Assembly (NCBI GenBank): GCA_022824735.1
Contig: JAJDZI010000056.1
Coordinates: 1-40,523 of the forward strand
Reading direction: 5' to 3'
Length of the DNA stretch: 40,523 nucleotides
From: Nitrospirales bacterium
Lineage (GTDB): Bacteria > Nitrospirota > Nitrospiria > Nitrospirales > UBA8639
Shown here: piece after piece, positions 7,754 to 15,719 of the stretch
How positions within the stretch are numbered: position 1 is the stretch's first letter
Layout of the letters: each line of letters starts with the position of its first letter
The notes under the pieces: model-generated
Told to the model about the DNA's origin: nothing
The model's database searches: none
The model's input: only the letters and a program-made list of their open reading frames with translations
Position numbers and translations under genes: made by a program

Positions 7754-7778
7754 GCGTTCAGGGGGGAGGGCGCGAACG

Positions 7779-8027
7779 ATGCAAAAACGACATCTGCTCC
7801 ACAACGAGATCGACTTTTTCAACAAGCATCAGGACGAGTTTGCCGCACAACACTACAGCGAATATGTCCTCATTTACCAGGGATCTCACCGAGGTTTTTA
7901 TAAAACAGGCGGGGACGCGTATCGAGCCGCGAAGCAGGAGGGCTTCAGAAGCGGGGCCTTCTTAATCCGTCAATGTGTCCATCCTGGCGAGGAAAAGAAG
8001 GTTATTTTCCATTCGCGAATCCTGTAA
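7779..8027 (+). CDS. hypothetical 82-aa protein (DUF5678-like)
   Basis: The start at 7779 is preceded by GGGGGGAGGG with 8-base spacing. The longer upstream frame would run through the terminator-like hairpin and is rejected. The protein is small, soluble and lacks a signal peptide. The pattern FFNKHQDEFAAQHYSEYVLI, then GFYKTGGDAYRAAKQEGF and FLIRQCVHPGEE resembles the small DUF5678-type domain often found next to aspartyl-protease-like proteins, which is what follows here. The molecular role is unknown. It appears to form an operon with the ORFs at 8034 and 8324. Confidence 0.6.
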   Translation: MQKRHLLHNEIDFFNKHQDEFAAQHYSEYVLIYQGSHRGFYKTGGDAYRAAKQEGFRSGAFLIRQCVHPGEEKKVIFHSRIL

Positions 8028-8033
8028 CAAGAA

Positions 8034-8327
8034 ATGGGCAAGCAACCACCCCTGGCGTTTACCGTCTCCGTTCCAAGGGGACCGATCAAGAAGGAGATTC
8101 GGCTTCCTGTCAAAATCGGCAACCCCGGTGATCCGGTTGAGAAGGCCATAAAATTCGAGGCTATTTGGGATACCGGAACCACGATGAGCATCATCAGTAC
8201 GGCTGTCCTGAAACGTCTCAAGCTCACCGACGTGATTGATACCATTACTTTCCCCCCACCTCTCCTCATATTAGGACAATCCCGCTGCTTGCAGGGAGTC
8301 GCGTCGTCGCCTATAATCGCTGTATGA
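8034..8327 (+). pseudogene. shortened retropepsin-like aspartyl protease ORF
   Basis: The 97-aa product contains FEAIWDTGTTMSIISTAVLK (residues 39-58), a clear retroviral-type aspartyl protease active-site motif (DTG) with the usual hydrophobic follow-up. The family normally continues for some 50 further residues with a second hydrophobic-Gly half (LIGMDI-type motif). Here the sequence ends in FPPPLLILGQSRCLQGVASS, which does not look like that half. It is probably a C-terminally truncated or decayed gene, although a shortened functional form cannot be excluded. It starts 6 bases after the upstream gene and its stop overlaps the next start (ATGA at 8324-8327). Confidence 0.6.
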
Positions 8328-8665
8328 CTGAAGCGATTGCTTTTGATACCCATCGTTTTATCAAGAACCTGACGGCAAGCGGCTTTACGGAGAAACAGGC
8401 CGAAGCCTTGGCGAATGAGCAGGTTCAACTTCTCAACAGCAACCTGGCGACCAAGGCGGATATCCTGGCTCTCAAGGTGGATATCGAGAAAGTCAAGGTG
8501 GACGTCGAGAAGGTCAAGGGTGACTTGGAGTTAAAGATCGAAAGCGTCAAGGGCGAACTGGGGTTGAAGATCGAGAAGGTCAAGAGCGATTTGTTGAAAT
8601 GGATGGTGATGGCCATGATTGCTCAGGGTGGGCTGATCGTTGCACTGTTGAAGATACTGCTGTGA
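8324..8665 (+). CDS. DUF1640/Bdr-like coiled-coil membrane protein
   Basis: The 113-aa protein has the family layout. An N-terminal DTHRFIKNLTASGFTEKQAE segment (residues 8-27) is followed by LATKADILALKVDIEKVKVD. Then comes a long heptad-like coiled coil built from repeats of (V/I)-(K/E)-x-(V/L)-K-x-D/E, and a C-terminal TM helix (MVMAMIAQGGLIVALLKILL). Such proteins oligomerise and are anchored by the tail; their function is not established. The coiled coil contains tandem near-repeats (VDIEKVKVDVEKVKGDLELK), consistent with repeat expansion. A shortened relative follows the toxin gene at 3916. Its start overlaps the preceding stop by 4 bp. Confidence 0.75.
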   Translation: MTEAIAFDTHRFIKNLTASGFTEKQAEALANEQVQLLNSNLATKADILALKVDIEKVKVDVEKVKGDLELKIESVKGELGLKIEKVKSDLLKWMVMAMIAQGGLIVALLKILL

Positions 8666-8763
8666 GGGGCCACATTGCCTTGACACCCTCAGTTCAGGTT
8701 GTTATAAACGCGGGTTGTTGCGTGACAGGAGATTCGAGGATTTTATCACCAGGAGGAATATCT

Positions 8764-9552
8764 ATGAGGACTCGTCAGTTATTTACGTTGTGCCTTGGTG
8801 GATTGCTGGTTGCAATGCCACTGATTGCTCAAGCCGGCGGAACCATCAAGGGAAAGGTCACGTATTCCGGCAAGCCCGTTCCGCCAAAAGAATTTGCCTT
8901 TTCCAAGTTTCCCAATCCGGCCTTCTGCAAACAGAATCCCAGCCAAAAGGGGGATGACACCCGGTTGCTGAAGGAAGTCGAAGTGGACGGCAGCAAAGGG
9001 CTCAAGAACGCGATCGTGTCGGTGCGCGGGATTAAGGACAAAGGCTTCAAGACGACGCCGACCGTGATCGCCAAGTTGTGTGAGTTTCTGCCGTTTACCG
9101 GCGTGTTGGTGAACAAGGGCAACTTCATCGTGGAAAATACCGATGCGGACGCCAATGATCCCAAGTCCAAGGAAGGGGTATTGCATAATCCCCATAGCTT
9201 CGACGTGTTGGGCGCGAAATCTTCGACCCTGTTCAATATCGGGTTGGCCAAGAAAGGCGACAAGCTGGACAAGAAGATCAAGATGCGGATGGCCAGGAAG
9301 GGTTCCGTGCTTCGTTTGCAATGTGACCAGCATGAGTTTATGCAAGCCTGGTACCTGCCCGTAAGTAACGGTCATTTTGGCGTGTCCGGCGGCGACGGGT
9401 CTTTTGAGATCAAGGACGTTCCCGCAGGCAAGCACAAGGTTCTGGCCTGGCACCCGGTGGCGGGAAACGTGACCGTGGAAGTCGAAGTGAAGGACGGCGG
9501 GACCGTTGAAGCCAACTTCGACATCAAAAAGAAAAACAAGTTCAAAATGTAA
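8764..9552 (+). CDS. exported cupredoxin-like/carboxypeptidase-regulatory domain protein
   Basis: The start is the ATG at 8764, after AGGAGGAAT. Residues 1-24 form a Sec signal peptide (LGGLLVAMPLIAQA). The mature protein resembles periplasmic cupredoxin-like proteins fused to a carboxypeptidase-regulatory-like beta domain. Candidate copper ligands are H141/H144 (VLHNPHSF) and C187, H190 and M193 (LQCDQHEFMQAW). The following GDGSFEIKDVPAGKHKVLAW is the typical regulatory-like repeat. It may act as a small periplasmic electron carrier or copper-binding protein serving the respiratory chain next door, but no experimental function is known for this form. It is a single-gene unit closed by the strong terminator at 9581-9616. 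Confidence 0.75.
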   Translation: MRTRQLFTLCLGGLLVAMPLIAQAGGTIKGKVTYSGKPVPPKEFAFSKFPNPAFCKQNPSQKGDDTRLLKEVEVDGSKGLKNAIVSVRGIKDKGFKTTPTVIAKLCEFLPFTGVLVNKGNFIVENTDADANDPKSKEGVLHNPHSFDVLGAKSSTLFNIGLAKKGDKLDKKIKMRMARKGSVLRLQCDQHEFMQAWYLPVSNGHFGVSGGDGSFEIKDVPAGKHKVLAWHPVAGNVTVEVEVKDGGTVEANFDIKKKNKFKM

Positions 9553-9580
9553 CAACGTCTTTCCTCTTTGCAGTCGTGAA

Positions 9581-9616
9581 AAGGGCGGCAACGGTTCAAT
9601 CGTTGCCGCCCTTTTT
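9581..9616 (+). terminator. intrinsic terminator after the cupredoxin-like gene
   Basis: A perfect 13-bp stem AAGGGCGGCAACG / CGTTGCCGCCCTT with a 7-base loop is followed by a T run. It lies 28 bases downstream of the stop codon at 9552. Confidence 0.92.
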
Positions 9617-9775
9617 CTTGCGTTCGCCGGTTCTTGCCCGTTACTATTTCAATAGACTTTCCTTGGCTGCCCCCCTCACCCTACCCCCCGATTAAAGATG
9701 TCGGGGGCTTCGCCTAATTTCAAAGTGGGGGGAGAGGGTTTTCTGAGTTGTTCGTTCCCGGAGAAAGGACTGGTT

Positions 9776-10786
9776 GTGCCTCGGGAGCTCTCTCTCGCAG
9801 AAATATTTCAGATCGGATATTACTGGGAGACGAAAATTCTCCTCACGGCGATCAAGCTGGATCTTTTTTCGGCTTTGGACGGCCGGTCAGATTCGCCCTC
9901 TGACCTAGCCAAGCGTTTATCTCTGGATGAACGGGCGTTGAGCCTCGTCTTGCACGCATTGGTAGCGATGCGGATCCTGACCAAACACGAAGGGCGCTTT
10001 GCAAATACCAGCGTGGCCCGGAAGCACCTGGTGAAGGTCAGCCCGGATTACGTGGGTCATCTGCTGGTTCTGCACGACTCGGAATGGATGAATTGGGGAA
10101 AACTGGAAGAGGCCGTCCGGACCGGCGCGTCTCCGGTCCGGCAGCACGTCTTTGAGACCGACCCGGAGATGGGCGCCAACGTGTTGGCGGTGTTGGACCG
10201 GATCGGCCGGGGGAGCGGCGTCACCCTCGCGAAGGTGCTGCAACTGAACGGCGTGGACCGGATGCGGATGCTGGACGTCGGCGGGGGAGCCGGGACCAAT
10301 GCGATTGCCTTTTGCCGGGAGTATCCCCATCTCAGCGCCACGGTGTTTGATCTGCCTGCAACCCTCCAGGTGACCGAACGGTCGATCAAGGAAGCCGGGT
10401 TGGAGGATCGAATTGCCGTCATGCCGGGCAACTTCAATACGGATTCATTGGGCGGTCTCTATGACCTGGTGCTTTTGTCCGACGTGCTCCATTACCAGGA
10501 CGCGCAAGCCAACGCCGCATTGGTGCGCAAGGCGTTTGCTCACCTCGCGGACGCGGGCCGGTTGGTCATCAAGGACCGGTTTTTGGATCCGGATCGAACG
10601 AGCCCGGCTTGGACTACGGCCTTTGCCGTGCATATTCTGGTCAATACGGAACAAGGGGATTGCTTCACGACCCGGGAGGCGATGGATTGGATGACCCGGG
10701 CCGGTTTTTCTTCCGTCACGGAACTGGAACCACGGGCGATTGTTCAAGGAATCAAAGGTTCCTCAAATCAGGAGAGAATTCAATGA
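9776..10786 (+). CDS. SAM-dependent class-2 (O-)methyltransferase
   Basis: The GTG at 9776 (GGAGAAAGGA upstream) is chosen because the frame further upstream translates a CCCTCACCC-type repeat. The 336-aa protein has an N-terminal winged-helix dimerisation domain (AIKLDLFSALDGR, LSLDERALSLVLHAL) and a C-terminal Rossmann domain with the SAM-binding motif MLDVGGGAGTNAIAFCREYP and the acidic VFDLP. Downstream SDVLHYQDAQ and GRLVIKDRFLD are typical of the family that includes acetylserotonin O-methyltransferase and the bacteriochlorophyll methyltransferase BchU. The substrate is unknown. Its stop overlaps the start of the DUF420 gene (ATGA), and it heads the oxidase copy 1 operon, so quinone or tetrapyrrole modification is an attractive but unproven role. 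Confidence 0.82.
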   Translation: MPRELSLAEIFQIGYYWETKILLTAIKLDLFSALDGRSDSPSDLAKRLSLDERALSLVLHALVAMRILTKHEGRFANTSVARKHLVKVSPDYVGHLLVLHDSEWMNWGKLEEAVRTGASPVRQHVFETDPEMGANVLAVLDRIGRGSGVTLAKVLQLNGVDRMRMLDVGGGAGTNAIAFCREYPHLSATVFDLPATLQVTERSIKEAGLEDRIAVMPGNFNTDSLGGLYDLVLLSDVLHYQDAQANAALVRKAFAHLADAGRLVIKDRFLDPDRTSPAWTTAFAVHILVNTEQGDCFTTREAMDWMTRAGFSSVTELEPRAIVQGIKGSSNQERIQ

Positions 10787-11499
10787 CCGAATGGTTACGA
10801 GAGCCGGGGTTTGTGGGGACGCATGCGACCATGGGGGCCGATATCAGTCAGTTGATGGCCACGTTGTTCACCGGGTTGTTTATCGTTGGGATGATCCAGG
10901 CCAGAAAGGGTCGCGCGGACGGTCATCATTGGTTGATGCTCGGCGGGATGATTGCCATGCTGGCCTTTTTCGTCAGTTATTATTTGTTTCGCCAGCTTGG
11001 CGTGTTGGCGTTTGAAGGCAAGGAGGGGTTCGGCGGGTCGCAGGCGTTGTACGACAACGTGTTCGTACCCCTGTTGACCTTTCACATTCTTCTGGTCGTG
11101 ATCGGGTTGGTCATGGCTATTTACATGATTGTCCTGGGATTTCGCTCTCAAACGTTTATCAACGGCCGGCGTCAGTTGCAAGAGGCCATCCTGCAAACCA
11201 CCGGAAAAAAAATAGCCGCCATCTTTGGCGGAGTGACGGCGCTCGTGTTGCTGTTGTTTTTCAGTCGCGTGGCGGCCAGCGGTTTTTCCATGGGGAAATT
11301 CGGCGTCTATCTCGGACTCCTTATCCTCATTGCCCTGGTGTTCGGTGTCGAGGTGGGCATTCAACGTTTGTGGCCGAATGGGGCGCGACGACACCGGATC
11401 CTGGGGCGGTTTACCATGGTGGTGTATTGCGTGTTGTTCCTGACCGGCAGTGTGACCTATACCATGCTGTATATCTTGTATCCCGGACGGATCGGATAA
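10783..11499 (+). CDS. DUF420-family membrane protein (oxidase assembly type)
   Basis: The start ATG at 10783 overlaps the methyltransferase stop. The 238-aa protein has about six TM helices. Conserved-looking histidines sit near the membrane faces: H14, H48/H49, H101 and H204 in the ARRHRILGR motif, which is the signature of DUF420. DUF420 includes the Staphylococcus protein CtaM, required for maturation of a haem-copper quinol oxidase, and related proteins occur in many oxidase operons. Its position upstream of bd-like oxidase copy 1 supports a role in building or inserting that oxidase's cofactors. That role is inference from family and context. Confidence 0.78.
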   Translation: MTEWLREPGFVGTHATMGADISQLMATLFTGLFIVGMIQARKGRADGHHWLMLGGMIAMLAFFVSYYLFRQLGVLAFEGKEGFGGSQALYDNVFVPLLTFHILLVVIGLVMAIYMIVLGFRSQTFINGRRQLQEAILQTTGKKIAAIFGGVTALVLLLFFSRVAASGFSMGKFGVYLGLLILIALVFGVEVGIQRLWPNGARRHRILGRFTMVVYCVLFLTGSVTYTMLYILYPGRIG

Positions 11500-11506
11500 C
11501 CCCGTG

Positions 11507-11986
11507 ATGCGCTGTGCCTGTGGCTCGGATTTCCGATGTGAAGCCCTTGAGGAATGGGACGAGGCGCAGGTCTTTCTGCGCTATTACTGTGAACCGTGTG
11601 GGTTTCGTGTGGGAATCGAGACGGACCATCGAGCGGGCGGCGCATTGTTTGACCGTCCGGCCTGGACGGATGAGGCCCGGCATCGGTTGGACCGGCTTCC
11701 CCCGTACGTGGAGCCTCTTGTCCGGCGGGACGTGGAAGATTATGCGAATCGAAACGGTTTCACCGTGATCTCGACCGGCGTCATGACGGAAGCCGGTACC
11801 CAGGGGATGGTGTCCTGGCATCCCGAGGCGAAGCAACGGTTGTCGCGCGTGCCGGGGCCGGTTCGCGCGATGGCGCGCGTGGAGTTGGAGCGGACGGCCC
11901 AGGACAGGGGCCTCCCCGAAGTGACGGTGGAGTTGATGGAAGAAATCAAGGCCCGCTATTTCGGCATGGCCGCCCCGCGGGGGTGA
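11507..11986 (+). CDS. Cys-rich protein with two PCP_red-like domains
   Basis: The N-terminus carries a cysteine cluster (C3, C5, C11, C28, C31) that looks like a zinc-binding or Fe-S knuckle. It is followed by two tandem copies of a small helical domain: WTDEARHRLDRLPPYVEPLV (residues 53-72) and WHPEAKQRLSRVPGPVRAMA (104-123). The second continues with EVTVELMEEIKARYFGM. The motif (W/P)-x-EA-xx-RL-xRVP-xxVR resembles the PCP_red domain found at the end of light-independent protochlorophyllide reductase subunit B and in stand-alone proteins. The function of the stand-alone forms is unknown. It starts 7 bases after the DUF420 gene. A GTG 3 bases upstream is an alternative start. Confidence 0.68.
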   Translation: MRCACGSDFRCEALEEWDEAQVFLRYYCEPCGFRVGIETDHRAGGALFDRPAWTDEARHRLDRLPPYVEPLVRRDVEDYANRNGFTVISTGVMTEAGTQGMVSWHPEAKQRLSRVPGPVRAMARVELERTAQDRGLPEVTVELMEEIKARYFGMAAPRG

Positions 11987-12005
11987 GGCGCGAAACGTCT
12001 CCGGA

Positions 12006-12081
12006 GGGCAGGCACAGGGGCCTGCCCCTACAAATAATACGGGCTCTCCCCAGTCGTAGGGGACGGCCCCTGTGCCGTCCC
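12006..12081. repeat. 76-bp inverted repeat inside the oxidase copy 1 operon
   Basis: The arms at 12006-12031 (GGGCAGGCACAGGGGCCTGC...) and 12056-12081 are inverted copies with about four differences over 26 bases. They enclose an AT-richer 24-base centre. It fills most of the 115-base gap between the PCP_red-like gene and the next gene. The strong predicted RNA hairpin could reduce expression of the distal genes. Confidence 0.75.
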
Positions 12082-12101
12082 GAATGAATTGAGAAATTCC
12101 G

Positions 12102-13190
12102 ATGCTGCATCGACTGGCACTCCGGGTGATTCCCCAACTGAACGCGATCGTGACGGAACCCGGCGTTCGCCGGCGCAAGCGCTGGGTGATGCTCGCTCCG
12201 GGGTTTGTGGCGTTTGTCCTCTATCGTCTCTTGAAAGACGTGCTGCCCTTATCCGACCCGCTGGCGTTGTTGGCGTTCAGCGGCGTCCTTTCGACGCTCA
12301 CCGCGTATTGGGCCTATGCGATGGGACGCGGGGAGCCGTTGCTCCGGATTTGCCGGACCGATCACCCACGTCGTCTTTTCTGGATCGGCGGATGGATCGG
12401 GTTCGTCTACGGCGTGCAACTTTCGTTGCTGGTGCTGGCGATCCTGGCGCTCTTTGTCGATTACAATTTCCTGGTTCATCCCGAAGGTCCGGCCATGATG
12501 GCCCTCATCATCCCCTGTACGTCGGTCACTCGTGACGCCTTTGAAATCGGGCACGTGGTTCGGATGGAAGCCCAAGGCGCAAGGCTGGTGACCTTTCCCG
12601 ACGGCGGATCGCTTCGTGAATTGCTTCAACGCGACTGGCTTCATGCGGCCCCATGGGTGGTTACGGGAATCGTCGCCGGCGGGGGCACCGCGGTCCTGTC
12701 CCGGCTCGGCTGGGCCGTCAACGGGGGGGAAGCCGGTCCGGCAATTCTGGTCTGTATCGTGGCGGCATTTTGCGCCCATGGAGCTTTCTTATCCGGGAAA
12801 CGTCCTCTCGACAACTTCCCTGATCGTTTCAGAATAGAGTCGTGGTTGGAAGCCTGCCGGTTTTGGGCGTGGCCGTGTTTGACTTTTGCATTCACATACT
12901 ATTTAGTGCAGTTCGGCCTCATCGCCTTTGTGTTGCGGGTTGAGGACGCGGCCCTTTTCGTTCACCTGGCGGTTGGCGGGGTCACCGCGGGGATGATGGC
13001 CGGGTACGGCTATTTCCTGGGGGCCCGGGTGTTTGTGGAGGCGCAAACGCAAGGCGGTATCTCCGAAGGCTTGAAACGGTGTCCGTTCGTGATGGAAATT
13101 TTAGCCAAAACCGGGTGGGTGACATCGGAACGGAAGGGAGCGCCCGTCGAGATCAGTCAGGGGGAACCTTCACGAGAGATGCTTTCATGA
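12102..13190 (+). CDS. polytopic membrane protein of unknown function
   Basis: The 362-aa protein has roughly seven to eight hydrophobic segments, grouped as residues 30-75, 92-140 and 185-320, separated by a cytoplasmic-looking loop (DAFEIGHVVRMEAQG, residues 149-163). I do not recognise the family. Its stop overlaps the start of the oxidase by 4 bp (ATGA), so the two are almost certainly translated together. A role as partner, assembly factor or extra membrane subunit of oxidase copy 1 is the simplest reading. The predicted ribosome site is weak, and the hairpin repeat at 12006-12081 lies just upstream. Confidence 0.65.
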   Translation: MLHRLALRVIPQLNAIVTEPGVRRRKRWVMLAPGFVAFVLYRLLKDVLPLSDPLALLAFSGVLSTLTAYWAYAMGRGEPLLRICRTDHPRRLFWIGGWIGFVYGVQLSLLVLAILALFVDYNFLVHPEGPAMMALIIPCTSVTRDAFEIGHVVRMEAQGARLVTFPDGGSLRELLQRDWLHAAPWVVTGIVAGGGTAVLSRLGWAVNGGEAGPAILVCIVAAFCAHGAFLSGKRPLDNFPDRFRIESWLEACRFWAWPCLTFAFTYYLVQFGLIAFVLRVEDAALFVHLAVGGVTAGMMAGYGYFLGARVFVEAQTQGGISEGLKRCPFVMEILAKTGWVTSERKGAPVEISQGEPSREMLS

Positions 13191-15037
13191 AAACCGGCCT
13201 GCCTGTTTTCCTGTTGTGCGTGCTGGGTGTTGTGCTTGCCGCGCCGGTGGCGGGGTGGGCCGGTCAGGATGCTGCCGCCCTGACCGAGGACGTCTATTAC
13301 AAGACCGACGGAATCCCTCAAAGCCCTCCGGCCACGGAAACCGGATCCACCTACCCGCAATGGCAACCGCTCAATAACCGGATCATCATCTGGCTCGTCA
13401 CGCAGCAGCATACCTATTTCGGCGGGTTCGTCCTGGCCCTGCCGTTGTTTGCGTTTCTCCTGGAATTATTGGGCCTGACGCGCCGTGATCCACAGGCAGC
13501 CCAACGGTACGACGGCCTGGGCCGCGACATTCTTCGCGTCGGGGTGGTTTCGCTTTCGGTGACGGCCCTGCTCGGCAGCCTGATGCTTGGGGCGTTCATC
13601 ACGTTCTATCCCGTGTTCATGACGTACATGGGGTCCACGTTCAAACAGATGATGCCGTTGTACGCCGCGGTGTTTTTGGGGGAATCCTTCCTCCTGGTGT
13701 TGTACTACTACAGTTGGGACCGCCTGGCCCAAGGCGCGGGGAAATGGGTGCATTTGTCGATCGGGGTCGTGGCGAACGGCATGGGCGTGATGTTGCTCCT
13801 GCTGGCCAATGCCTGGGCGTCGTTCATGATGGCGCCCGCGGGCGTGAACGCCGAAGGCCAATTTCTGGGGAACGTCTGGCATTTGTTGCATTCGCCGTTA
13901 TGGAATCCGCTGAACGCCCACCGGTTCCTGGCGGATATCATGTCCGGCGGGGCCGTTGTCGTGGCCTATGCCGCGTACCGGTTTTTGAAGACTCACGTCC
14001 GGGAGGAGCGGGCCTATTACGATTGGGTGGGGTACGTGTTCATCGTCGTGGTGGTGTGCGCGTTGCTTCCCATGCCCTTTGCCGGATACTGGCTGATGCG
14101 TTCCGTGTTCGAATTCCGTCAGGAGATGGGGATGACCATGATGGGCGGATTGTTGTCCTGGCTGTTCGTGGTCCAGGCCACCACCATCGGCGCGTTGTTT
14201 CTCGGCATCAATTATTACATCTGGCAGTCTCTGGGACGGTTGCGTGACGGGGAACGGTATCATCCTTATTTCAAATTTATTCTCGGCGGGCTGATGATGT
14301 CGTTCCTGGTCTGGTTCACCCCCCATACCATTGCCATGACGCCGAGCGAAATGAAAGCCATGGGCGCGGCGCAACATCCGGTGATCGGACAGTTTGGGGT
14401 GATGTCGGCGAAAAACGGCGCCATCAACGTCATGATCTGCCTGACCGCCTTGAGCTACCTGCTGTATCGTCGCGCCAATCGCATCATGACCGTGCCGTGG
14501 GCCGCGGCGGGAAACGCGGCGATCGGGGCGTTGTTTGCCGTGGGTATCGCCAATATCGTCTGGGTCTCGGTGTACGGGTTTTTCATTCCCGCTCACGTTC
14601 GGGTCGGCCTCTCCATTCCGCAGGGGGCCACCACGGCGACGGTCCTGATCGGGGGGTTGGTGCTCAATCATTTTCTGTTGAAGGGGAGCGAGATTCGGGG
14701 TCCCATCCAATGGGGCGGGATATCCGTGCGCGGGATGGTGGCGTTGTTCGGGGTCGCCGCGACCTTTTCCTGGGTCATGGGGTTGATGGGGTATATCCGG
14801 TCGGCCGGCCGGTTGGGATGGCACGTCAATGAGCTGATGGCCGACGTTTCCCCTTGGGCGTTTACTCCTGCCATCACGTTTGCGGCCAAAATGGTGACCA
14901 TCAACATGGTGTTGTTCTGGGCTTCGGTGTTTTTCATGTTTTGGCTGGCCACCCGGGACAAACGGCCGGCCGTCGTGGAAAAGGACGAACCGGGCATGTC
15001 GTTCGCGCAGGCGTTCTCCCGGGAGGAATCGGTATGA
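13187..15037 (+). CDS. cytochrome bd-like oxidase, divergent copy 1
   Basis: The start ATG at 13187 overlaps the upstream stop. The 616-aa protein has a signal-peptide-like N-terminus, the motif EDVYYKTDG (34-42), then about 13-14 TM helices. The N-terminal half resembles the CydA family of bd quinol oxidases, with H75 in TQQHTYFGGF, E166, H189, H232/H235 and H245 as candidate haem or proton-path residues. The C-terminal half is unlike CydB and has H380 (FTPHTIAMTP), H397 and H546. Such long bd-like oxidases have been reported in Nitrospira as the probable terminal oxidase. Compared with copy 2 at 18701, the core is colinear with a constant 40-residue offset. Three histidines of copy 2 are replaced here: P157, I454 and P561. 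It may have lost a metal centre or changed substrate. DUF420, DUF3047 and FGE-fold genes surround it. Confidence 0.85.
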   Translation: MKTGLPVFLLCVLGVVLAAPVAGWAGQDAAALTEDVYYKTDGIPQSPPATETGSTYPQWQPLNNRIIIWLVTQQHTYFGGFVLALPLFAFLLELLGLTRRDPQAAQRYDGLGRDILRVGVVSLSVTALLGSLMLGAFITFYPVFMTYMGSTFKQMMPLYAAVFLGESFLLVLYYYSWDRLAQGAGKWVHLSIGVVANGMGVMLLLLANAWASFMMAPAGVNAEGQFLGNVWHLLHSPLWNPLNAHRFLADIMSGGAVVVAYAAYRFLKTHVREERAYYDWVGYVFIVVVVCALLPMPFAGYWLMRSVFEFRQEMGMTMMGGLLSWLFVVQATTIGALFLGINYYIWQSLGRLRDGERYHPYFKFILGGLMMSFLVWFTPHTIAMTPSEMKAMGAAQHPVIGQFGVMSAKNGAINVMICLTALSYLLYRRANRIMTVPWAAAGNAAIGALFAVGIANIVWVSVYGFFIPAHVRVGLSIPQGATTATVLIGGLVLNHFLLKGSEIRGPIQWGGISVRGMVALFGVAATFSWVMGLMGYIRSAGRLGWHVNELMADVSPWAFTPAITFAAKMVTINMVLFWASVFFMFWLATRDKRPAVVEKDEPGMSFAQAFSREESV

Positions 15038-15669
15038 AGACGGGACGTCTGCTCGTCGCGTGTCTGTCCCTGTTTGTGTGTTGTGTTCCCATGCTGCCCG
15101 GAACGGCTTTCTCACAGGTCGTGACGCTGGAAAATTTTGAAAGTCCCGATGAAGAGCAGTTCCCGAAAGGATGGGACGGGTCCCGAAGTACGATCACCGC
15201 CAGAGAGGCCTATGCCGTTCACCGGGAAGAGGATACGGCGTTCCTGAAAGGCAAGGGGGCGAACCAGCGTGTGTACACCAAGAACGTTGATTGGGATCCC
15301 CGCACTCACCCTATTCTCACGTGGCGGTGGCGCCTGCACGCCGTCCCGGAGAAGGCGGAATTCCTTGCGGCGGTTTTTGCGAACCTGGATACGGACCTGA
15401 TGTTTATTCCGGTGTCCACGAAGTACGTCTGGAGCGGCACGAAAGCCAAGGGATCGGTCACGGACGGCGGCATGTTCGGCGCGGCGGAGGTGGTGGTGCG
15501 TTCGGGCGCGCAGCCGGTGGGTGAATGGGTGGAAGAAGAGGTCAACGCGTACGAGGATTTCAAGGAGATCCATCAACATGAACCGGCCGAGCGGGCATGG
15601 GGTCTTTCCCTGCAAAGCGGCCCGGGGGTGGAAATCGATTTCGGTTCGATCGAGGTGCGGGCAGAATAA
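15034..15669 (+). CDS. exported DUF3047-family protein
   Basis: The start overlaps the oxidase stop (ATGA). The 211-aa protein has a signal peptide ([20 protein letters not shown]). Its body contains [39 protein letters not shown] and a C-terminal [20 protein letters not shown]. This pattern of a beta-sandwich with a W-x-W core and a closing GSIEV strand is that of DUF3047 proteins. Their function is unknown; the fold suggests carbohydrate-binding-like or protein-binding roles in the periplasm. Tight coupling to oxidase copy 1 suggests it acts on or with the periplasmic face of that complex. Confidence 0.72.
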   Translation: MKTGRLLVACLSLFVCCVPMLPGTAFSQVVTLENFESPDEEQFPKGWDGSRSTITAREAYAVHREEDTAFLKGKGANQRVYTKNVDWDPRTHPILTWRWRLHAVPEKAEFLAAVFANLDTDLMFIPVSTKYVWSGTKAKGSVTDGGMFGAAEVVVRSGAQPVGEWVEEEVNAYEDFKEIHQHEPAERAWGLSLQSGPGVEIDFGSIEVRAE

Positions 15670-15719
15670 GGCCTCGCGGTCGCGCGGCGACAAGGAGATC
15701 GGCAATTTCTAAAGGAACC

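Larger units (their letters stand above)
6991..7778. other. non-coding region with repeats and hairpins
   Basis: No supported gene is present. In order it holds a GAGGGCCGAG/CTCGGCCCTC hairpin (7130-7162), the third 34-bp repeat copy (7227-7260), a CCCTCACCCC-type hairpin (7265-7330), a partial MITE-like element (about 7366-7500), an AT-rich stretch (7620-7690), and a terminator-like hairpin (7721-7753) just before the next gene. A 117-codon open frame across 7226-7579 is built entirely from repeat sequence. Confidence 0.7.

Noticed and set aside
9698-9775. 26-residue N-terminal extension of the methyltransferase
   Set aside because: Encoded by a dispersed hairpin repeat; the GTG at 9776 has a ribosome site and gives a normal family N-terminus.
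11411-12178. 255-aa minus-strand open frame
   Set aside because: Antisense to the end of the DUF420 gene, the PCP_red-like gene and the hairpin repeat; no domain visible.
13898-15115. 405-aa minus-strand open frame
   Set aside because: Antisense to bd-like oxidase copy 1; Arg/His/Pro-rich with no recognisable domain.
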